Positions 8,813 through 17,536 of a stretch of DNA of 64,000 bases are shown in pieces. This DNA comes from Azonexus hydrophilus. Its GTDB lineage: Bacteria > Pseudomonadota > Gammaproteobacteria > Burkholderiales > Rhodocyclaceae. The stretch is taken from contig NZ_CAJHOB010000011.1 in the NCBI RefSeq assembly GCF_905120355.1, positions 1 to 64,000 on the forward strand, read 5' to 3'. Position numbers and translations under genes: made by a program. Under the pieces are notes generated by a model, which was not told the origin of the DNA, did no database searches, and saw only the letters and a list, made by a program, of their open reading frames with translations. Position 1 is the first letter of the stretch. Each line of letters opens with the position of its first letter.

Positions 8813-10264
8813 ATGAGCGAAGAAATCCTCATCAACTTCACCCCGCAGGAAACCCGCGTCGCCGTGCTGCAGCAAGGCGTGGTGCAGGAATTGCACATCG
8901 AGCGCACGGCCAGCCGGGGCCTGGTCGGCAACATTTATCTCGGGCGCATCGTGCGCATCCTGCCCGGAATGCAGTCGGCTTTCATTGATGTCGGCCTGGA
9001 GCGCACCGCCTTCCTGCACATTGCCGATATCTGGCAGGCACGCGAAAACAGCAGCGAGCGGCAGATCGAAAAAATCCTGCACGAAGGCCAGAGCCTGATC
9101 GTCCAGGTCATCAAGGACCCCATCGGCAGCAAGGGCGCACGCCTGTCGACGCAAATCTCGATTGCCGGCCGGATGCTGGTCTATCTGCCACAGGAAAAAC
9201 ACATCGGCATCTCTCAGCGCATCGAGTCGGAAAGTGAGCGCGAAACACTGCGCGAGCGGATCACCCGGCTGGTGCCGGAAGATGAGAAAGGCGGCTTCAT
9301 CGTCCGTACCATGGCGGAAAATGCCAGCGACGACGAATTTTCCACCGACATCGCCTACCTGCGCAAAACCTGTGCCGACCTGCGCGAAAAAGCGCGCATC
9401 AGCCCGCCGCCCTGCCTGCTCTATCAGGAGCTCTCGCTCGGCCAGCGCGTGCTGCGCGATTTCGTCAATCCGGAAACAGCGCGTATCAGCATCGATTCGC
9501 GGGAAAACTTCCAGAAACTCAGCGCCTTTGCGCAGGAATACACCCCGGCCGTGCTACCCCTGCTCGAACACTACACCGGCCAGCGCACCCTGTTCGACCT
9601 GCATGGCGTCGAAGAGGAAATCCAGAAGGCGCTGGCCCGACGCGTCGACCTGAAGTCCGGCGGCTACCTGATCATCGACCAGACTGAAGCGATGACCACC
9701 ATCGACGTCAATACCGGCGGCTTCGTCGGTGTCCGCAACTTCGACGACACCATTTTCAAGACCAACCTCGAAGCCGCCGTCACCATTGCCCGCCAGCTGC
9801 GACTGCGCAATCTGGGCGGCATCATCATTGTCGACTTCATCGACATGGAAAACGAAGAACACAAGGCCGCCGTGCTGGAAGAATTCAACAAAGCGCTGGC
9901 CAGCGACCACACCCGGCTCACCGTCAATGGTTTCACCAATCTGGGGCTGGTCGAAATGACGCGCAAGCGTACCCGCGAGTCCCTTGCCCACGTTCTGTGC
10001 GAGCCTTGCCCCACCTGCGACGGACGCGGCGAAGTGAAGACGGCACGCACCGTCGCTTACGAAATCCTGCGCGAACTGCTGCGCGAAGCCCGTCAGTTCA
10101 ACGCCCGCGAATACCGCGTCCTGGCCGGCCCGGCAGTGATCGATCTGTTCCTCGACGAGGAATCGCAGTCGCTCGCCATGCTCTGCGACTTCATCGGCAA
10201 GACCGTATCGCTACAGGCAGAAGCCAGCTATGCGCCGGAGCAGTACGATATCGTGCTGATGTAA
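8813..10264 (+). CDS. rng: Ribonuclease G
   Basis: 483 residues, the usual length for RNase G and far shorter than RNase E. An N-terminal S1 domain (about 35-125) contains GNIYLGRIVRILPGMQSAFIDVG. The RNase E/G catalytic core follows, with Mg-binding aspartates in TIDVNTGG and IVDFIDME. The zinc-link type motif is CEPCPTCDGRG near residue 405. It is an endoribonuclease acting in 16S rRNA 5'-end maturation and mRNA decay. The start is the ATG 44 bases from trhP; the ribosome binding site is weak. An M20 hydrolase follows after 20 bases. Confidence 0.96.
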   Translation: MSEEILINFTPQETRVAVLQQGVVQELHIERTASRGLVGNIYLGRIVRILPGMQSAFIDVGLERTAFLHIADIWQARENSSERQIEKILHEGQSLIVQVIKDPIGSKGARLSTQISIAGRMLVYLPQEKHIGISQRIESESERETLRERITRLVPEDEKGGFIVRTMAENASDDEFSTDIAYLRKTCADLREKARISPPPCLLYQELSLGQRVLRDFVNPETARISIDSRENFQKLSAFAQEYTPAVLPLLEHYTGQRTLFDLHGVEEEIQKALARRVDLKSGGYLIIDQTEAMTTIDVNTGGFVGVRNFDDTIFKTNLEAAVTIARQLRLRNLGGIIIVDFIDMENEEHKAAVLEEFNKALASDHTRLTVNGFTNLGLVEMTRKRTRESLAHVLCEPCPTCDGRGEVKTARTVAYEILRELLREARQFNAREYRVLAGPAVIDLFLDEESQSLAMLCDFIGKTVSLQAEASYAPEQYDIVLM

Positions 10265-10284
10265 CACCATTCAGGAGACCCACC

Positions 10285-11451
10285 ATGCCTACCTCCCCCT
10301 ACGCTTTCATCGACGAACTGGCCGCCCTGCGCCGCGACCTGCACGCGCATCCGGAGCTGGCCTTTCAGGAAACGCGCACCGCCGACATCGTGGCGCGCGA
10401 ACTGGAACGCTACGGTCTGGAAGTGCATCGCGGCCTGGCGAAAACCGGCGTGGTGGGCGTGCTCAAGGCAGGTGACTCGCCGCGCATGATCGGCCTGCGG
10501 GCGGACATGGATGCCCTGCCGCTGACAGAGCTGAACGAATTCCCGCACCACTCGAAACAGCCCGGCAAGATGCACGCCTGCGGCCACGACGGGCATACCG
10601 CCATGCTGCTCGGTGCGGCACGGCATCTGGCGGCGCAACCCGATTTCGACGGCACGGTGGTGTTCATTTTCCAGCCAGCGGAGGAAGCGGAAGGCGGTGC
10701 CGCCGTGATGATCGAAGACGGCCTGTTCGAGCAGTTTCCGGTGGAGGCGGTGTTCGGCCTGCATAACTGGCCGGGCATTCCGGTCGGCCAGATGGCAGTG
10801 ATGCCCGGCCCGATCATGGCCGGCACCTGCGGCTTTGAAATTGAAGTCCGCGGCCACGGTTGCCATGCCGCCATGCCGCAACAGGGGGTGGACGCCATCG
10901 TCACAGCCGCGCAACTGGTACAGGCCCTGCAGACCGTGGTCAGCCGCAACCTGCACCCATGCGATGCGGCCGTGGTGAGCGTGACGCAGATTCACGCCGG
11001 CCATGCCTGGAACGTGATTCCGGAAAGCGTACTGCTGCGCGGCACCATCCGCAGCTTCAAGGCCGAAGTGCAGGAGACGGTGGAACGTGCCATCGAACGT
11101 CTGTGCAGCGGCATCGCCGCCGCCAACGGCGCGCAGATCCGCAGCCTGTTCGATCACCGCTATCCGCCGACGGTTAACAGCGCCGCCGAAGCACGGCTCT
11201 GCCAGGAAGTGGCGCAGGATGTGTTTGGCGCCGCCAACGTCCTGGCGGACGAACTGCCTTCCATGGGGGCCGAGGATTTCGCCTACATGCTGCGCGAAAA
11301 ACCCGGCTGCTATGTCTGGCTGGGCAACGGCCCCGGCACCGGCGGTTGCACCCTGCACAACCCGCACTATGACTTCAACGACGCCCTGCTGCCGCTGGGC
11401 ATCACCTACTGGAGCACGCTGGTCAAGCGACTGCTGCCCCGGGCCGGTTAA
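10285..11451 (+). CDS. M20 family amidohydrolase (hippurate hydrolase / N-acyl-amino acid amidohydrolase type)
   Basis: 388 residues, starting at an ATG with AGGAGA upstream. The M20D metal site is seen in HACGHDGHTAMLLGAA (about residue 100), PAEEAEGG (about 132) and the C-terminal PSMGAEDFAYML. The dimerisation/lid region contains GHGCHAAMPQQGVDAI. Family members remove acyl groups from N-acyl amino acids such as hippurate, using one or two divalent metals. It lies in the rng transcription unit. Its last four bases overlap the end of the convergent MBL-fold gene. The exact substrate cannot be read from sequence. Confidence 0.9.
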   Translation: MPTSPYAFIDELAALRRDLHAHPELAFQETRTADIVARELERYGLEVHRGLAKTGVVGVLKAGDSPRMIGLRADMDALPLTELNEFPHHSKQPGKMHACGHDGHTAMLLGAARHLAAQPDFDGTVVFIFQPAEEAEGGAAVMIEDGLFEQFPVEAVFGLHNWPGIPVGQMAVMPGPIMAGTCGFEIEVRGHGCHAAMPQQGVDAIVTAAQLVQALQTVVSRNLHPCDAAVVSVTQIHAGHAWNVIPESVLLRGTIRSFKAEVQETVERAIERLCSGIAAANGAQIRSLFDHRYPPTVNSAAEARLCQEVAQDVFGAANVLADELPSMGAEDFAYMLREKPGCYVWLGNGPGTGGCTLHNPHYDFNDALLPLGITYWSTLVKRLLPRAG

Positions 11452-12362
11452 CGCGCGAGCAGGACTTCCCCCTCCCGACGCAGCGCGCCACTGCGCTGCA
11501 GATCGTCGAACAGACGACGAATCAAGTCGTTTTCTTCCAGATCGAGGAAGCGCCGGTTGATGCGGCCGACCATGGGAATAGCGCGCACGAAGTCAGCGAA
11601 TTCGCGACTGGGCAGACGCTGCCTTTCCTGCAGCACGAAGGCAACGAGCACCTTGCAGGCATGCCAGGCAAACTTCTCCGCATTCTGGCTGAGATCATCC
11701 AGCCGCCTGCCGGCGCGTTCCAGCGCCGGGCCGACGTCCGTAAACGGCGCACCATGGCCGGGGATAACGTAATCGATGGCAAGGCGACCAAAGTGTTCCA
11801 AAGTGGCGCGCGCGCCGGCGAGCCCGCCGTCCTGCCCCTGCAATTCCGGGAAGATCAGGCCAAAACCGTTCTCCCACAAGGCGTCACCCGAAATCAGGAG
11901 GCGCTTTTCCGGGCAATAATAGGCCAGCGCATCCATGTCATGCCCCGGGGCCGCCAGTGCCCGCCAGGTCAGCCCCCCCATCTCGACCTCGGCACCGGCC
12001 GCGATCAGGCTGTCGTAGGAAAACGCCGGAGCACTTTGCCCCAGCGGCGACAACATCAGAGCGTCTGCATCCCAACCGACCACGGCCGTTGCGGCACCGG
12101 CCGGAATGGTGATGCTGCAGCCATGTTCTGCCTGCAGTGCAGCATTGCCGCCCATATGATCGGAATGGGCGTGAGTAATAAACAGTCGCCGCAACTGGCG
12201 GCCATCCAGCCCCTGCCGCAGCAGCGCCAGCGTCTGTGCAGCATGGCTGTGGTAGCCACTATCCACCAGCGTGGCCCCCTCGCCCTCGAGAAAGAGGATA
12301 TTGTTCGCCGACAGCCAGCCACGCTCGAACACCCGCATGCTGGCTGGCAGGGCATAGCTCAT
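11448..12362 (-). CDS. MBL-fold metallohydrolase
   Basis: 304 residues. The metal-binding motif THAHSDHMGG is at about 62-71, followed by APGHDMD, SGDALWENG and a final IPGHGAPF, so all metallo-beta-lactamase ligands are present. A helical C-terminal extension (about 225-304) resembles the winged-helix tail of the LACTB2/RNase-like subgroup. The start codon overlaps the stop of the DUF1289 gene as ATGA, so translation is probably coupled. The substrate is unknown; a thioester or glyoxalase II-like reaction is only a guess from the neighbouring acyl-CoA genes. Confidence 0.87.
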   Translation of the reverse strand: MSYALPASMRVFERGWLSANNILFLEGEGATLVDSGYHSHAAQTLALLRQGLDGRQLRRLFITHAHSDHMGGNAALQAEHGCSITIPAGAATAVVGWDADALMLSPLGQSAPAFSYDSLIAAGAEVEMGGLTWRALAAPGHDMDALAYYCPEKRLLISGDALWENGFGLIFPELQGQDGGLAGARATLEHFGRLAIDYVIPGHGAPFTDVGPALERAGRRLDDLSQNAEKFAWHACKVLVAFVLQERQRLPSREFADFVRAIPMVGRINRRFLDLEENDLIRRLFDDLQRSGALRREGEVLLAR

Positions 12363-12685
12363 GCTGTCTCTTTATCCTCGTCGGCAGCGACACTGCCTTC
12401 CGGCGGTCGTCCGCAGCCGATGCACTGACCACTCTCGGGATCAGTCGTGCAGATTCCGATGCAGAGATAAACCTCTTGCGCAGTCTGAGTGTTGTTTTCT
12501 TTCGTCATTTCAGAAGACTCCTTCTTTTGCTTGCTGTCGATTCGCGCCAATACCCGGGCCTTTTCACTCGCGCTCATGCCCGACCAGGCGGCGATTTCCT
12601 CAAGCGTGCGGCTGCAGCCGGCACACTCGCCGCTCACCTCATCGATACCACACAAATTGCGACAGGGGGATGCGGAGGCACTCAT
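12359..12685 (-). CDS. Tandem DUF1289 cysteine-motif protein
   Basis: 108 residues. Two Cys4 motifs have identical spacing: Cys8, 12, 21, 24 and Cys75, 79, 88, 91 (C-x3-C-x8-C-x2-C). The first belongs to a complete DUF1289 unit ending in the helix SEKARVLARI. The second lacks that helix. DUF1289 proteins are normally a single unit of about 60-80 residues, and their role (metal or Fe-S binding) is unproven. The ATG overlaps the upstream stop by one base (TGATG) and the stop overlaps the next start (ATGA), so it is tightly coupled on both sides. Confidence 0.82.
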   Translation of the reverse strand: MSASASPCRNLCGIDEVSGECAGCSRTLEEIAAWSGMSASEKARVLARIDSKQKKESSEMTKENNTQTAQEVYLCIGICTTDPESGQCIGCGRPPEGSVAADEDKETA

Positions 12686-13704
12686 CAGATCAGAATCCTT
12701 CGCGCCCGTCGGCTCTGTTCCATTTCAACGGCCTGACGGGCTTCTTCACGGGAAATACGGACCAGGGTGGTCAAATGTTGGCGGCGGTCACGGCTGACGA
12801 ATTCGGCAAAACTGATTTCCTGTACATCGGACCCGGCCTGATCGGGTTCGTGGATGACCCCCAGCCGGTCGATGTAGAACTTCATCTGCGAGGTGTTCAA
12901 GGCGCTTTCCGGCTGCCGCAGGAAATCCGCCAGTTGCGCGACCAGGTTTTCCGGTGTCAGCAAGGCGCCATTCTCGCGCAGACTTTGATCGAGCTGCCCG
13001 AGGTGACGCGCGTACTGATCCTCCGGCGCCGGGTGGTAATGCAGTTTGCTGTGTTCCTGCCAGGGATGCAGAATGGCGTTCTCCACCGATATATCGGCAC
13101 GCAGCGTTTCGCGGTCCTGGCGCAATTGTTCGACATGGTTGTTGAAGGTCCGCATCAGGCTTTCCAGCGCCTGCCAGCACAGGCGTTCGCGCGTCACCTG
13201 CAGATCGCAGTGGGGCTCGATCAGGATATGGTCGGAAAAGTACAGCACCTTTTGCGGCACATCGTTGCGGATCACCTCGCCCTGCTGCGCCATGCCAAAC
13301 TGGGTTTTCTGCCGCCGGCGGGCCGCCAGCAAGGCATAAAACTCGTTTTCCGCCCAGCTTTCGCTGCGCCCGAGGAAATCGCGAACTGCCTCGCTGCGCC
13401 CGAGCATTTCACCGATGTCAGTTGGCGTGGCAAACAGCGCATGAATCAGGGGGTCAAGACTGAAGCTCTGGCGATTGATCGCCAGCGGCCCGGGTAATTG
13501 CCCGACCACGTTCTGACAATACGCCAGGGCGTGCGCGACAGCATCGGTCAGGTGTTTTTCCAGGCGCGGCGCTGCCCGCACCATGGGGTCCACCCACTGC
13601 AGGATGCGCTCAAGCGCCGCCTGCACCGCCGGATCGGGGGGAGCAGGCGATCTGAACAATTCACTCAGGCTGGAAAAAAAACTCAACTCACCGACCTCGC
13701 ACAC
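12685..13704 (-). CDS. Conserved-looking protein of unknown function, 339 aa
   Basis: I do not recognise a family. The protein is soluble, largely helical and charged, without signal peptide, membrane segment or obvious catalytic motif; several Arg/Gln-rich helices suggest coiled-coil packing. The chosen ATG lies 22 bases inside the end of the HMG-CoA lyase gene. An internal TTG near the lyase stop is possible instead. Its stop is coupled to the DUF1289 gene by TGATG. Coding character (GC-rich third positions, long open frame) is convincing. It is part of the terminal segment of the leucine catabolic series, which suggests but does not prove coregulation. Confidence 0.75.
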   Translation of the reverse strand: MCEVGELSFFSSLSELFRSPAPPDPAVQAALERILQWVDPMVRAAPRLEKHLTDAVAHALAYCQNVVGQLPGPLAINRQSFSLDPLIHALFATPTDIGEMLGRSEAVRDFLGRSESWAENEFYALLAARRRQKTQFGMAQQGEVIRNDVPQKVLYFSDHILIEPHCDLQVTRERLCWQALESLMRTFNNHVEQLRQDRETLRADISVENAILHPWQEHSKLHYHPAPEDQYARHLGQLDQSLRENGALLTPENLVAQLADFLRQPESALNTSQMKFYIDRLGVIHEPDQAGSDVQEISFAEFVSRDRRQHLTTLVRISREEARQAVEMEQSRRARRILI

Positions 13705-14591
13705 AGAGCCCGTCCGGCCTTGGCGCCGTTCGGGCGTCCGATGGTAGCGGAAATCCAGTCACCCACCGCAGAAAGTTTGCCCAGATCGATACCGGTTTCA
13801 ATGCCTAATCCATTGAGCAGGTAGACCACGTCCTCGGTGGCGACATTGCCGGAGGCGCCTTTCGCATAGGGACAGCCGCCGATGCCGGCGACCGAGGCGT
13901 CGAAAACCGCCATGCCCTGCAGCAAGGACGCGTAAATGTTGGCAATCGCCATGCCATAGGTGTCGTGATAATGCCCGGCGAGCTTTTCGATCGGCACGAC
14001 GCGGGCGCAGGCGTCGATCATGCGGGCGACCGAAGCCGGGTTGCCGACGCCGATGGTGTCGCCGAGCGAGATTTCGTAGCAACCCATGTCGAAGAGGATT
14101 TTCGCCACTTCGGCGGTTTTCTCCGGCGCCACGACGCCTTCGTAAGGACAGCCGACAACACAGGACACATAGCCGCGCACCGGGATTTCCAGCGCCGAGG
14201 CGGCGGACACCACCGGCTCGAAGCGCTTCAGGCTTTCGGCGATGGAACAGTTGATGTTCTTCTGCGAAAAAGCCTCGGAAGCGGCGCCGAAAATCGCCAC
14301 TTCGTCGGCCTGGGCCGCGACCGCACCGTCAAAACCTTTCAGGTTGGGCGTCAGCGCAGTGTAGGTCACGCCCGGCCGGCGCTTGATGCCGGCCAGCACG
14401 ACAGCGTTGTCGCCCATCTGCGGCACCCATTTCGGCGAGACGAAGGAGGTCGCCTCGATCACCGGCAGCCCGGCCGCGGCCAGGCGTTCGATCAGTTCGA
14501 TCTTGGTTTCGCTCGGGACGACCTGTTTTTCGTTCTGCAAGCCGTCGCGCGGACCGACTTCGACGATTTTGACGTGGGTGGGGAGGATCAT
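13683..14591 (-). CDS. liuE: Hydroxymethylglutaryl-CoA lyase
   Basis: 302 residues. It cleaves HMG-CoA to acetyl-CoA and acetoacetate, the last step of leucine degradation. The DRE-TIM signature [12 protein letters not shown] is at about 11-22 and carries the catalytic Arg. The lyase signature [11 protein letters not shown] holds the flexible-loop cysteine. [12 protein letters not shown] supplies metal-binding histidines. The length matches bacterial HMG-CoA lyases. The start overlaps the stop of a small lipoprotein frame (ATGA). The genes for the three preceding steps lie upstream on the same strand. Confidence 0.95.
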   Translation of the reverse strand: MILPTHVKIVEVGPRDGLQNEKQVVPSETKIELIERLAAAGLPVIEATSFVSPKWVPQMGDNAVVLAGIKRRPGVTYTALTPNLKGFDGAVAAQADEVAIFGAASEAFSQKNINCSIAESLKRFEPVVSAASALEIPVRGYVSCVVGCPYEGVVAPEKTAEVAKILFDMGCYEISLGDTIGVGNPASVARMIDACARVVPIEKLAGHYHDTYGMAIANIYASLLQGMAVFDASVAGIGGCPYAKGASGNVATEDVVYLLNGLGIETGIDLGKLSAVGDWISATIGRPNGAKAGRALCARSVS

Positions 14592-14788
14592 GGCGAGAGT
14601 CTCGGGGAATCAATGGGTTGAGAGGGCGCCTCGCTGAGCAAAATGAGTAGGCGCTGACCATGACTCAGCATGCTGCCTTGTTTGACTGCAAATACGGCAT
14701 CGCGTGAAATGTCGCCGCAACCCGAGAGCAAGATGCACGACAGCACCGACAAGAAGACGAGCCCAGAGCGTTGGGCTTTAACGCTCAT
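14588..14788 (-). CDS. Possible small lipoprotein
   Basis: 66 residues from the ATG at 14788, two codons downstream of another ATG. A basic start (MSVKAQR) is followed by a hydrophobic stretch ending in a good lipobox, LLSGC, then a short polar tail. Its stop overlaps the HMG-CoA lyase ATG (ATGA) and its start lies within the last bases of the toxin gene, so it would be translationally coupled at both ends. No family is recognised. The lipobox and exact fit between genes support it; the very short length leaves doubt. Confidence 0.42.
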   Translation of the reverse strand: MSVKAQRSGLVFLSVLSCILLSGCGDISRDAVFAVKQGSMLSHGQRLLILLSEAPSQPIDSPRLSP

Positions 14789-15083
14789 TTGCATGCCAAT
14801 AACCGGCTTCCCGCTGATGGCGGATGGACAGGATCAGAATGGCATCTTCTTGCACCTCGAAGCTGTACAGCGCGATGTAGCCACTTTTGCCCCGGGAGAT
14901 GACCAGCTCCCGCAGGAAATCATCAACCGGGCGGCCGATAAATGGGTGGTGCGCCAGAATGGCAATAGCTTCGTCGATCAGGGCAAACGTGTTTCCGGCA
15001 GCAATGGGATCGATTTCGGCGAGAAAACCGGTCAGAAATTCGATGTCGGCGACAGCCGCTTCCGAATAGTTCAGGCTCGCCAT
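14778..15083 (-). CDS. RelE/ParE superfamily toxin
   Basis: 101 residues with the ParE/RelE pattern: an N-terminal helix (YSEAAVADIEFLTGFLAEIDP), a central HHPFIGRPV segment, and the C-terminal strands YIALYSFEVQEDAILILSIRHQREAGY. Members of this family either block gyrase (ParE) or cleave ribosome-bound mRNA (RelE); the RHQ near the end fits the ParE-like branch. The start overlaps the antitoxin by 13 bases, the usual antitoxin-first order. It lies on the same strand between the methylcrotonyl-CoA carboxylase alpha gene and HMG-CoA lyase. Confidence 0.85.
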   Translation of the reverse strand: MASLNYSEAAVADIEFLTGFLAEIDPIAAGNTFALIDEAIAILAHHPFIGRPVDDFLRELVISRGKSGYIALYSFEVQEDAILILSIRHQREAGYWHANER

Positions 15084-15355
15084 TTTTTTAGCACGGGACG
15101 TTGCGGGTTTTGGCCGGCGATACGCGCCTGAATATATGCGCGCACATCATCAGCGTCGTAGCCCTCGCCGGTTTGCAGCATCTGATCGCGCGCCGCCAGG
15201 GCGTCATTGATGAACCGCTGGCGGAGTTCAGCAGTTGAAGCGGCATGTTCGATAGCACTGACCATGAAGGCATGCGGTGAAATGCCTTGCTGCTCGGCGG
15301 CTGCGATGGCACGTTGTTTCAGGTCGGCGGGGAGTTTGAGCGATGTGGTGGGCAT
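15071..15355 (-). CDS. Ribbon-helix-helix antitoxin (CopG/ParD type)
   Basis: 94 residues. The N-terminus TTSLKLPADLKQRAIAAAEQQG is a ribbon-helix-helix DNA-binding unit, followed by a helical region and a basic tail (RPVLKKWRA) that would wrap the toxin. The gene overlaps the toxin by 13 bases. By family knowledge it neutralises the toxin and represses its own promoter. A 57-base gap separates it from the upstream carboxylase gene, enough for its own promoter. It has no metabolic link to its neighbours. Confidence 0.85.
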   Translation of the reverse strand: MPTTSLKLPADLKQRAIAAAEQQGISPHAFMVSAIEHAASTAELRQRFINDALAARDQMLQTGEGYDADDVRAYIQARIAGQNPQRPVLKKWRA

Positions 15356-15412
15356 GGGTGCACTCCAGAGCGTGGTGTTACCAAGGTAGCACCGCGCTCC
15401 ATAACAAGCAAG

Positions 15413-17416
15413 TTACACAACTCCAGTCTCGAACTCGACCAACGCCGCGCCATCTGCCACCTGCTCGCCAGCGGCGTAGCAGAAGGCTTTGAGGGTGCCG
15501 ACAGCGGGGGCGGTGATGGTGTGTTCCATCTTCATCGCTTCGAGGATCAAGAGCGGCGTGCCTTTGTCCACCTTCTGGCCGGGCTGGGCGAGCAGGGCGA
15601 CGACCTTGCCGGGCATCGGCGCGGTCAGGCCGCCGCCGTGGCTGTCGCCGGCATCGACGCGGTGCAGCGGGTCGTCGCGCAGGAGTGAGTACGTGCTCCC
15701 TTGCAAAAACACAGTGCGCTTGTCGTCTACCGCGACCACCGAGGCGATCAGCCGGCGGTCGTCGAGTTCAACGGCGAAACGATCGCCTTCGAGCTTGCGA
15801 CCGCTGGCCACCGTCGTTTCGCCGCCAAGCGAGATTTCCCAGCGTTCGCCGAGGTAACGAACGCGGGCTTCGACCAGCGTCTCGCCGTCCATGAAGCTGA
15901 TCGTGCGTGCGGCCGACAGGTTCATGCGCCAGCCGTCGCGCGCGTGCCAGGGCGAGAACGGGTCGCCACTGTGCTGCGCGGCCTGCCTGGCGGCGTGCTG
16001 TTCCCAGAGCAGTTCGCCGACCGTCGCGACGAGCAGCGCGTCGCGCGGCACTGGCTGGGCGGCGGGGAAGAGGAAATCCTTTTGTCGTTCGATCAGGCCG
16101 GTGTCGAGGTCGGCCTTGGCGAAGGCCGGGCAGGCGACCAGGCGGGAGAGGAAGTCGATGTTGGTGGTCAGGCCGGCGACGCGGTAGTCGGCCAAGGCCT
16201 TCCGCATGCGGGCCAGGGCGCCGTCGCGGGTTTCGTCCCAGACGATCAGCTTGGCGATCATCGGATCGTAGAAGGGCGTGATCTCGTCGCCCTCCTCGAC
16301 GCCGGTATCGACGCGGACGTTGATCGACTCGGCCGGCGGCACCAGGCGCACCAGCTTGCCGGTGGCGGGCAGGAAGCCCTTGCTGGCGTCCTCGGCGTAG
16401 ATGCGCGCTTCCAGCGCGTGACCGCGGATTTCCAGTTGCTCCTGCCGGAGCGGCAGCGGCTGGCCGGCGGCGACGCGCAACTGCCATTCGACCAGATCCT
16501 GGCCGGTGATCATTTCGGTGACCGGGTGCTCGACCTGCAGGCGGGTGTTCATCTCCATGAAGAAGAAGCTGCCGTCCTGGTTGGCGATGAACTCGACGGT
16601 GCCGGCTCCGACGTAGCCGACGGCCTTGGCGGCGGCCACGGCGGCTTCGCCCATCTCGCGGCGACGCGCTTCGCTCATGCCCGGCGCTGGGGCTTCTTCC
16701 AGCACCTTCTGGTGGCGGCGCTGCACCGAGCAGTCGCGCTCGAACAGATAGACGCAGTTGCCCAGCGTGTCGGCGAAGACCTGGATTTCGACGTGGCGCG
16801 GTTTGGTGATGTATTTCTCGATCAGCACATGGTCGTCGCCGAAGCTCGACAGCGCCTCGCGCTTGCACGACGCCAGCGCGTCGGGGAAATCCTCGGATTT
16901 CTCGACCAGGCGCATGCCCTTGCCGCCACCGCCGGCCGCCGCCTTGATCAGCACCGGATAGCCGATTTTCTCGGCCTCGGCATGGAGCAGCGTCGGGCGC
17001 TGCTCGTCACCGTGGTAACCCGGCGTCAGCGGCACCTTGGCCGTGCCCATCAGTTTCTTGGCTTCCGACTTCGAGCCCATGGCACGGATGGCCGACGCCG
17101 GCGGGCCGATGAAAACCAGGCCAGCGGCGCTCAGCGCATCGGCGAACTCTTCGTTTTCAGAGAGAAAACCGTAGCCCGGATGCACGGCTTGGGCGCCGGT
17201 GCGCTGGCAGGCCTCGATGATCTTGTCGGCGACCAGATAGGACTCGCGCGCCGCCGCCGGCCCGAGCAGCACGGCCTCGTCGGCCAGACGCACGTGGCGG
17301 GCGTTGGCGTCGGCCTCGGAATAGACGGCGACGGTACGGATGCCCATGCGGCGGGCGGTCTTGATGACGCGGCAGGCGATTTCGCCGCGATTGGCGATGA
17401 GTATCTTGTTAAACAT
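15413..17416 (-). CDS. liuD: Methylcrotonyl-CoA carboxylase, biotin-carrying alpha subunit
   Basis: 667 residues from MFNKILIANRGEIACRV. An ATP-grasp biotin carboxylase domain spans about 1-450, with AAAGGGGKGMR and FMEMNTRLQVEHPVTE. A BT-type linker follows. The C-terminal biotinyl domain contains EAMKMEH with the biotinylated Lys629. With the beta subunit it carboxylates 3-methylcrotonyl-CoA using bicarbonate. The assignment to methylcrotonyl- rather than propionyl- or acetyl-CoA rests on the neighbours. Upstream, between this gene and the hydratase, lies a truncated second copy of its own start. Confidence 0.94.
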   Translation of the reverse strand: MFNKILIANRGEIACRVIKTARRMGIRTVAVYSEADANARHVRLADEAVLLGPAAARESYLVADKIIEACQRTGAQAVHPGYGFLSENEEFADALSAAGLVFIGPPASAIRAMGSKSEAKKLMGTAKVPLTPGYHGDEQRPTLLHAEAEKIGYPVLIKAAAGGGGKGMRLVEKSEDFPDALASCKREALSSFGDDHVLIEKYITKPRHVEIQVFADTLGNCVYLFERDCSVQRRHQKVLEEAPAPGMSEARRREMGEAAVAAAKAVGYVGAGTVEFIANQDGSFFFMEMNTRLQVEHPVTEMITGQDLVEWQLRVAAGQPLPLRQEQLEIRGHALEARIYAEDASKGFLPATGKLVRLVPPAESINVRVDTGVEEGDEITPFYDPMIAKLIVWDETRDGALARMRKALADYRVAGLTTNIDFLSRLVACPAFAKADLDTGLIERQKDFLFPAAQPVPRDALLVATVGELLWEQHAARQAAQHSGDPFSPWHARDGWRMNLSAARTISFMDGETLVEARVRYLGERWEISLGGETTVASGRKLEGDRFAVELDDRRLIASVVAVDDKRTVFLQGSTYSLLRDDPLHRVDAGDSHGGGLTAPMPGKVVALLAQPGQKVDKGTPLLILEAMKMEHTITAPAVGTLKAFCYAAGEQVADGAALVEFETGVV

Positions 17417-17534
17417 GCGTGGTCTCCCGCGGAGAAATCGCCTGAGCGTGCTGCGCACGCAGGCAGTTTGACTTCGTCGCAGCGCCGCTGCGCGGCTGGT
17501 CTCCGCGGTTGGCGATCAGTATCTTGGTGAACAT
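17409..17534 (-). pseudogene. Vestigial duplicate of the liuD 5' end, forming a 41-codon upstream ORF
   Basis: An ATG two bases after the hydratase stop opens MFTKILIANRGD, nearly the same as the liuD start MFNKILIANRGE; about 30 of the first 35 bases agree. The frame then leaves the family and stops at a TAA that overlaps the real liuD ATG by 8 bases. Between the copies lie two perfect small hairpins (17446-17460 and 17479-17491). Near-identical direct repeats TGGTCTCCCGCGG and TGGTCTCCGCGG (17420-17432, 17497-17508) flank that stretch. It may act as a leader coupling translation into liuD. Confidence 0.6.
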
Positions 17535-17536
17535 GC

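Noticed and set aside
15701-17530. A 609-codon open frame on the plus strand
   Set aside because: It is the antisense shadow of the methylcrotonyl-CoA carboxylase alpha gene, and has no ribosome binding site or family features.
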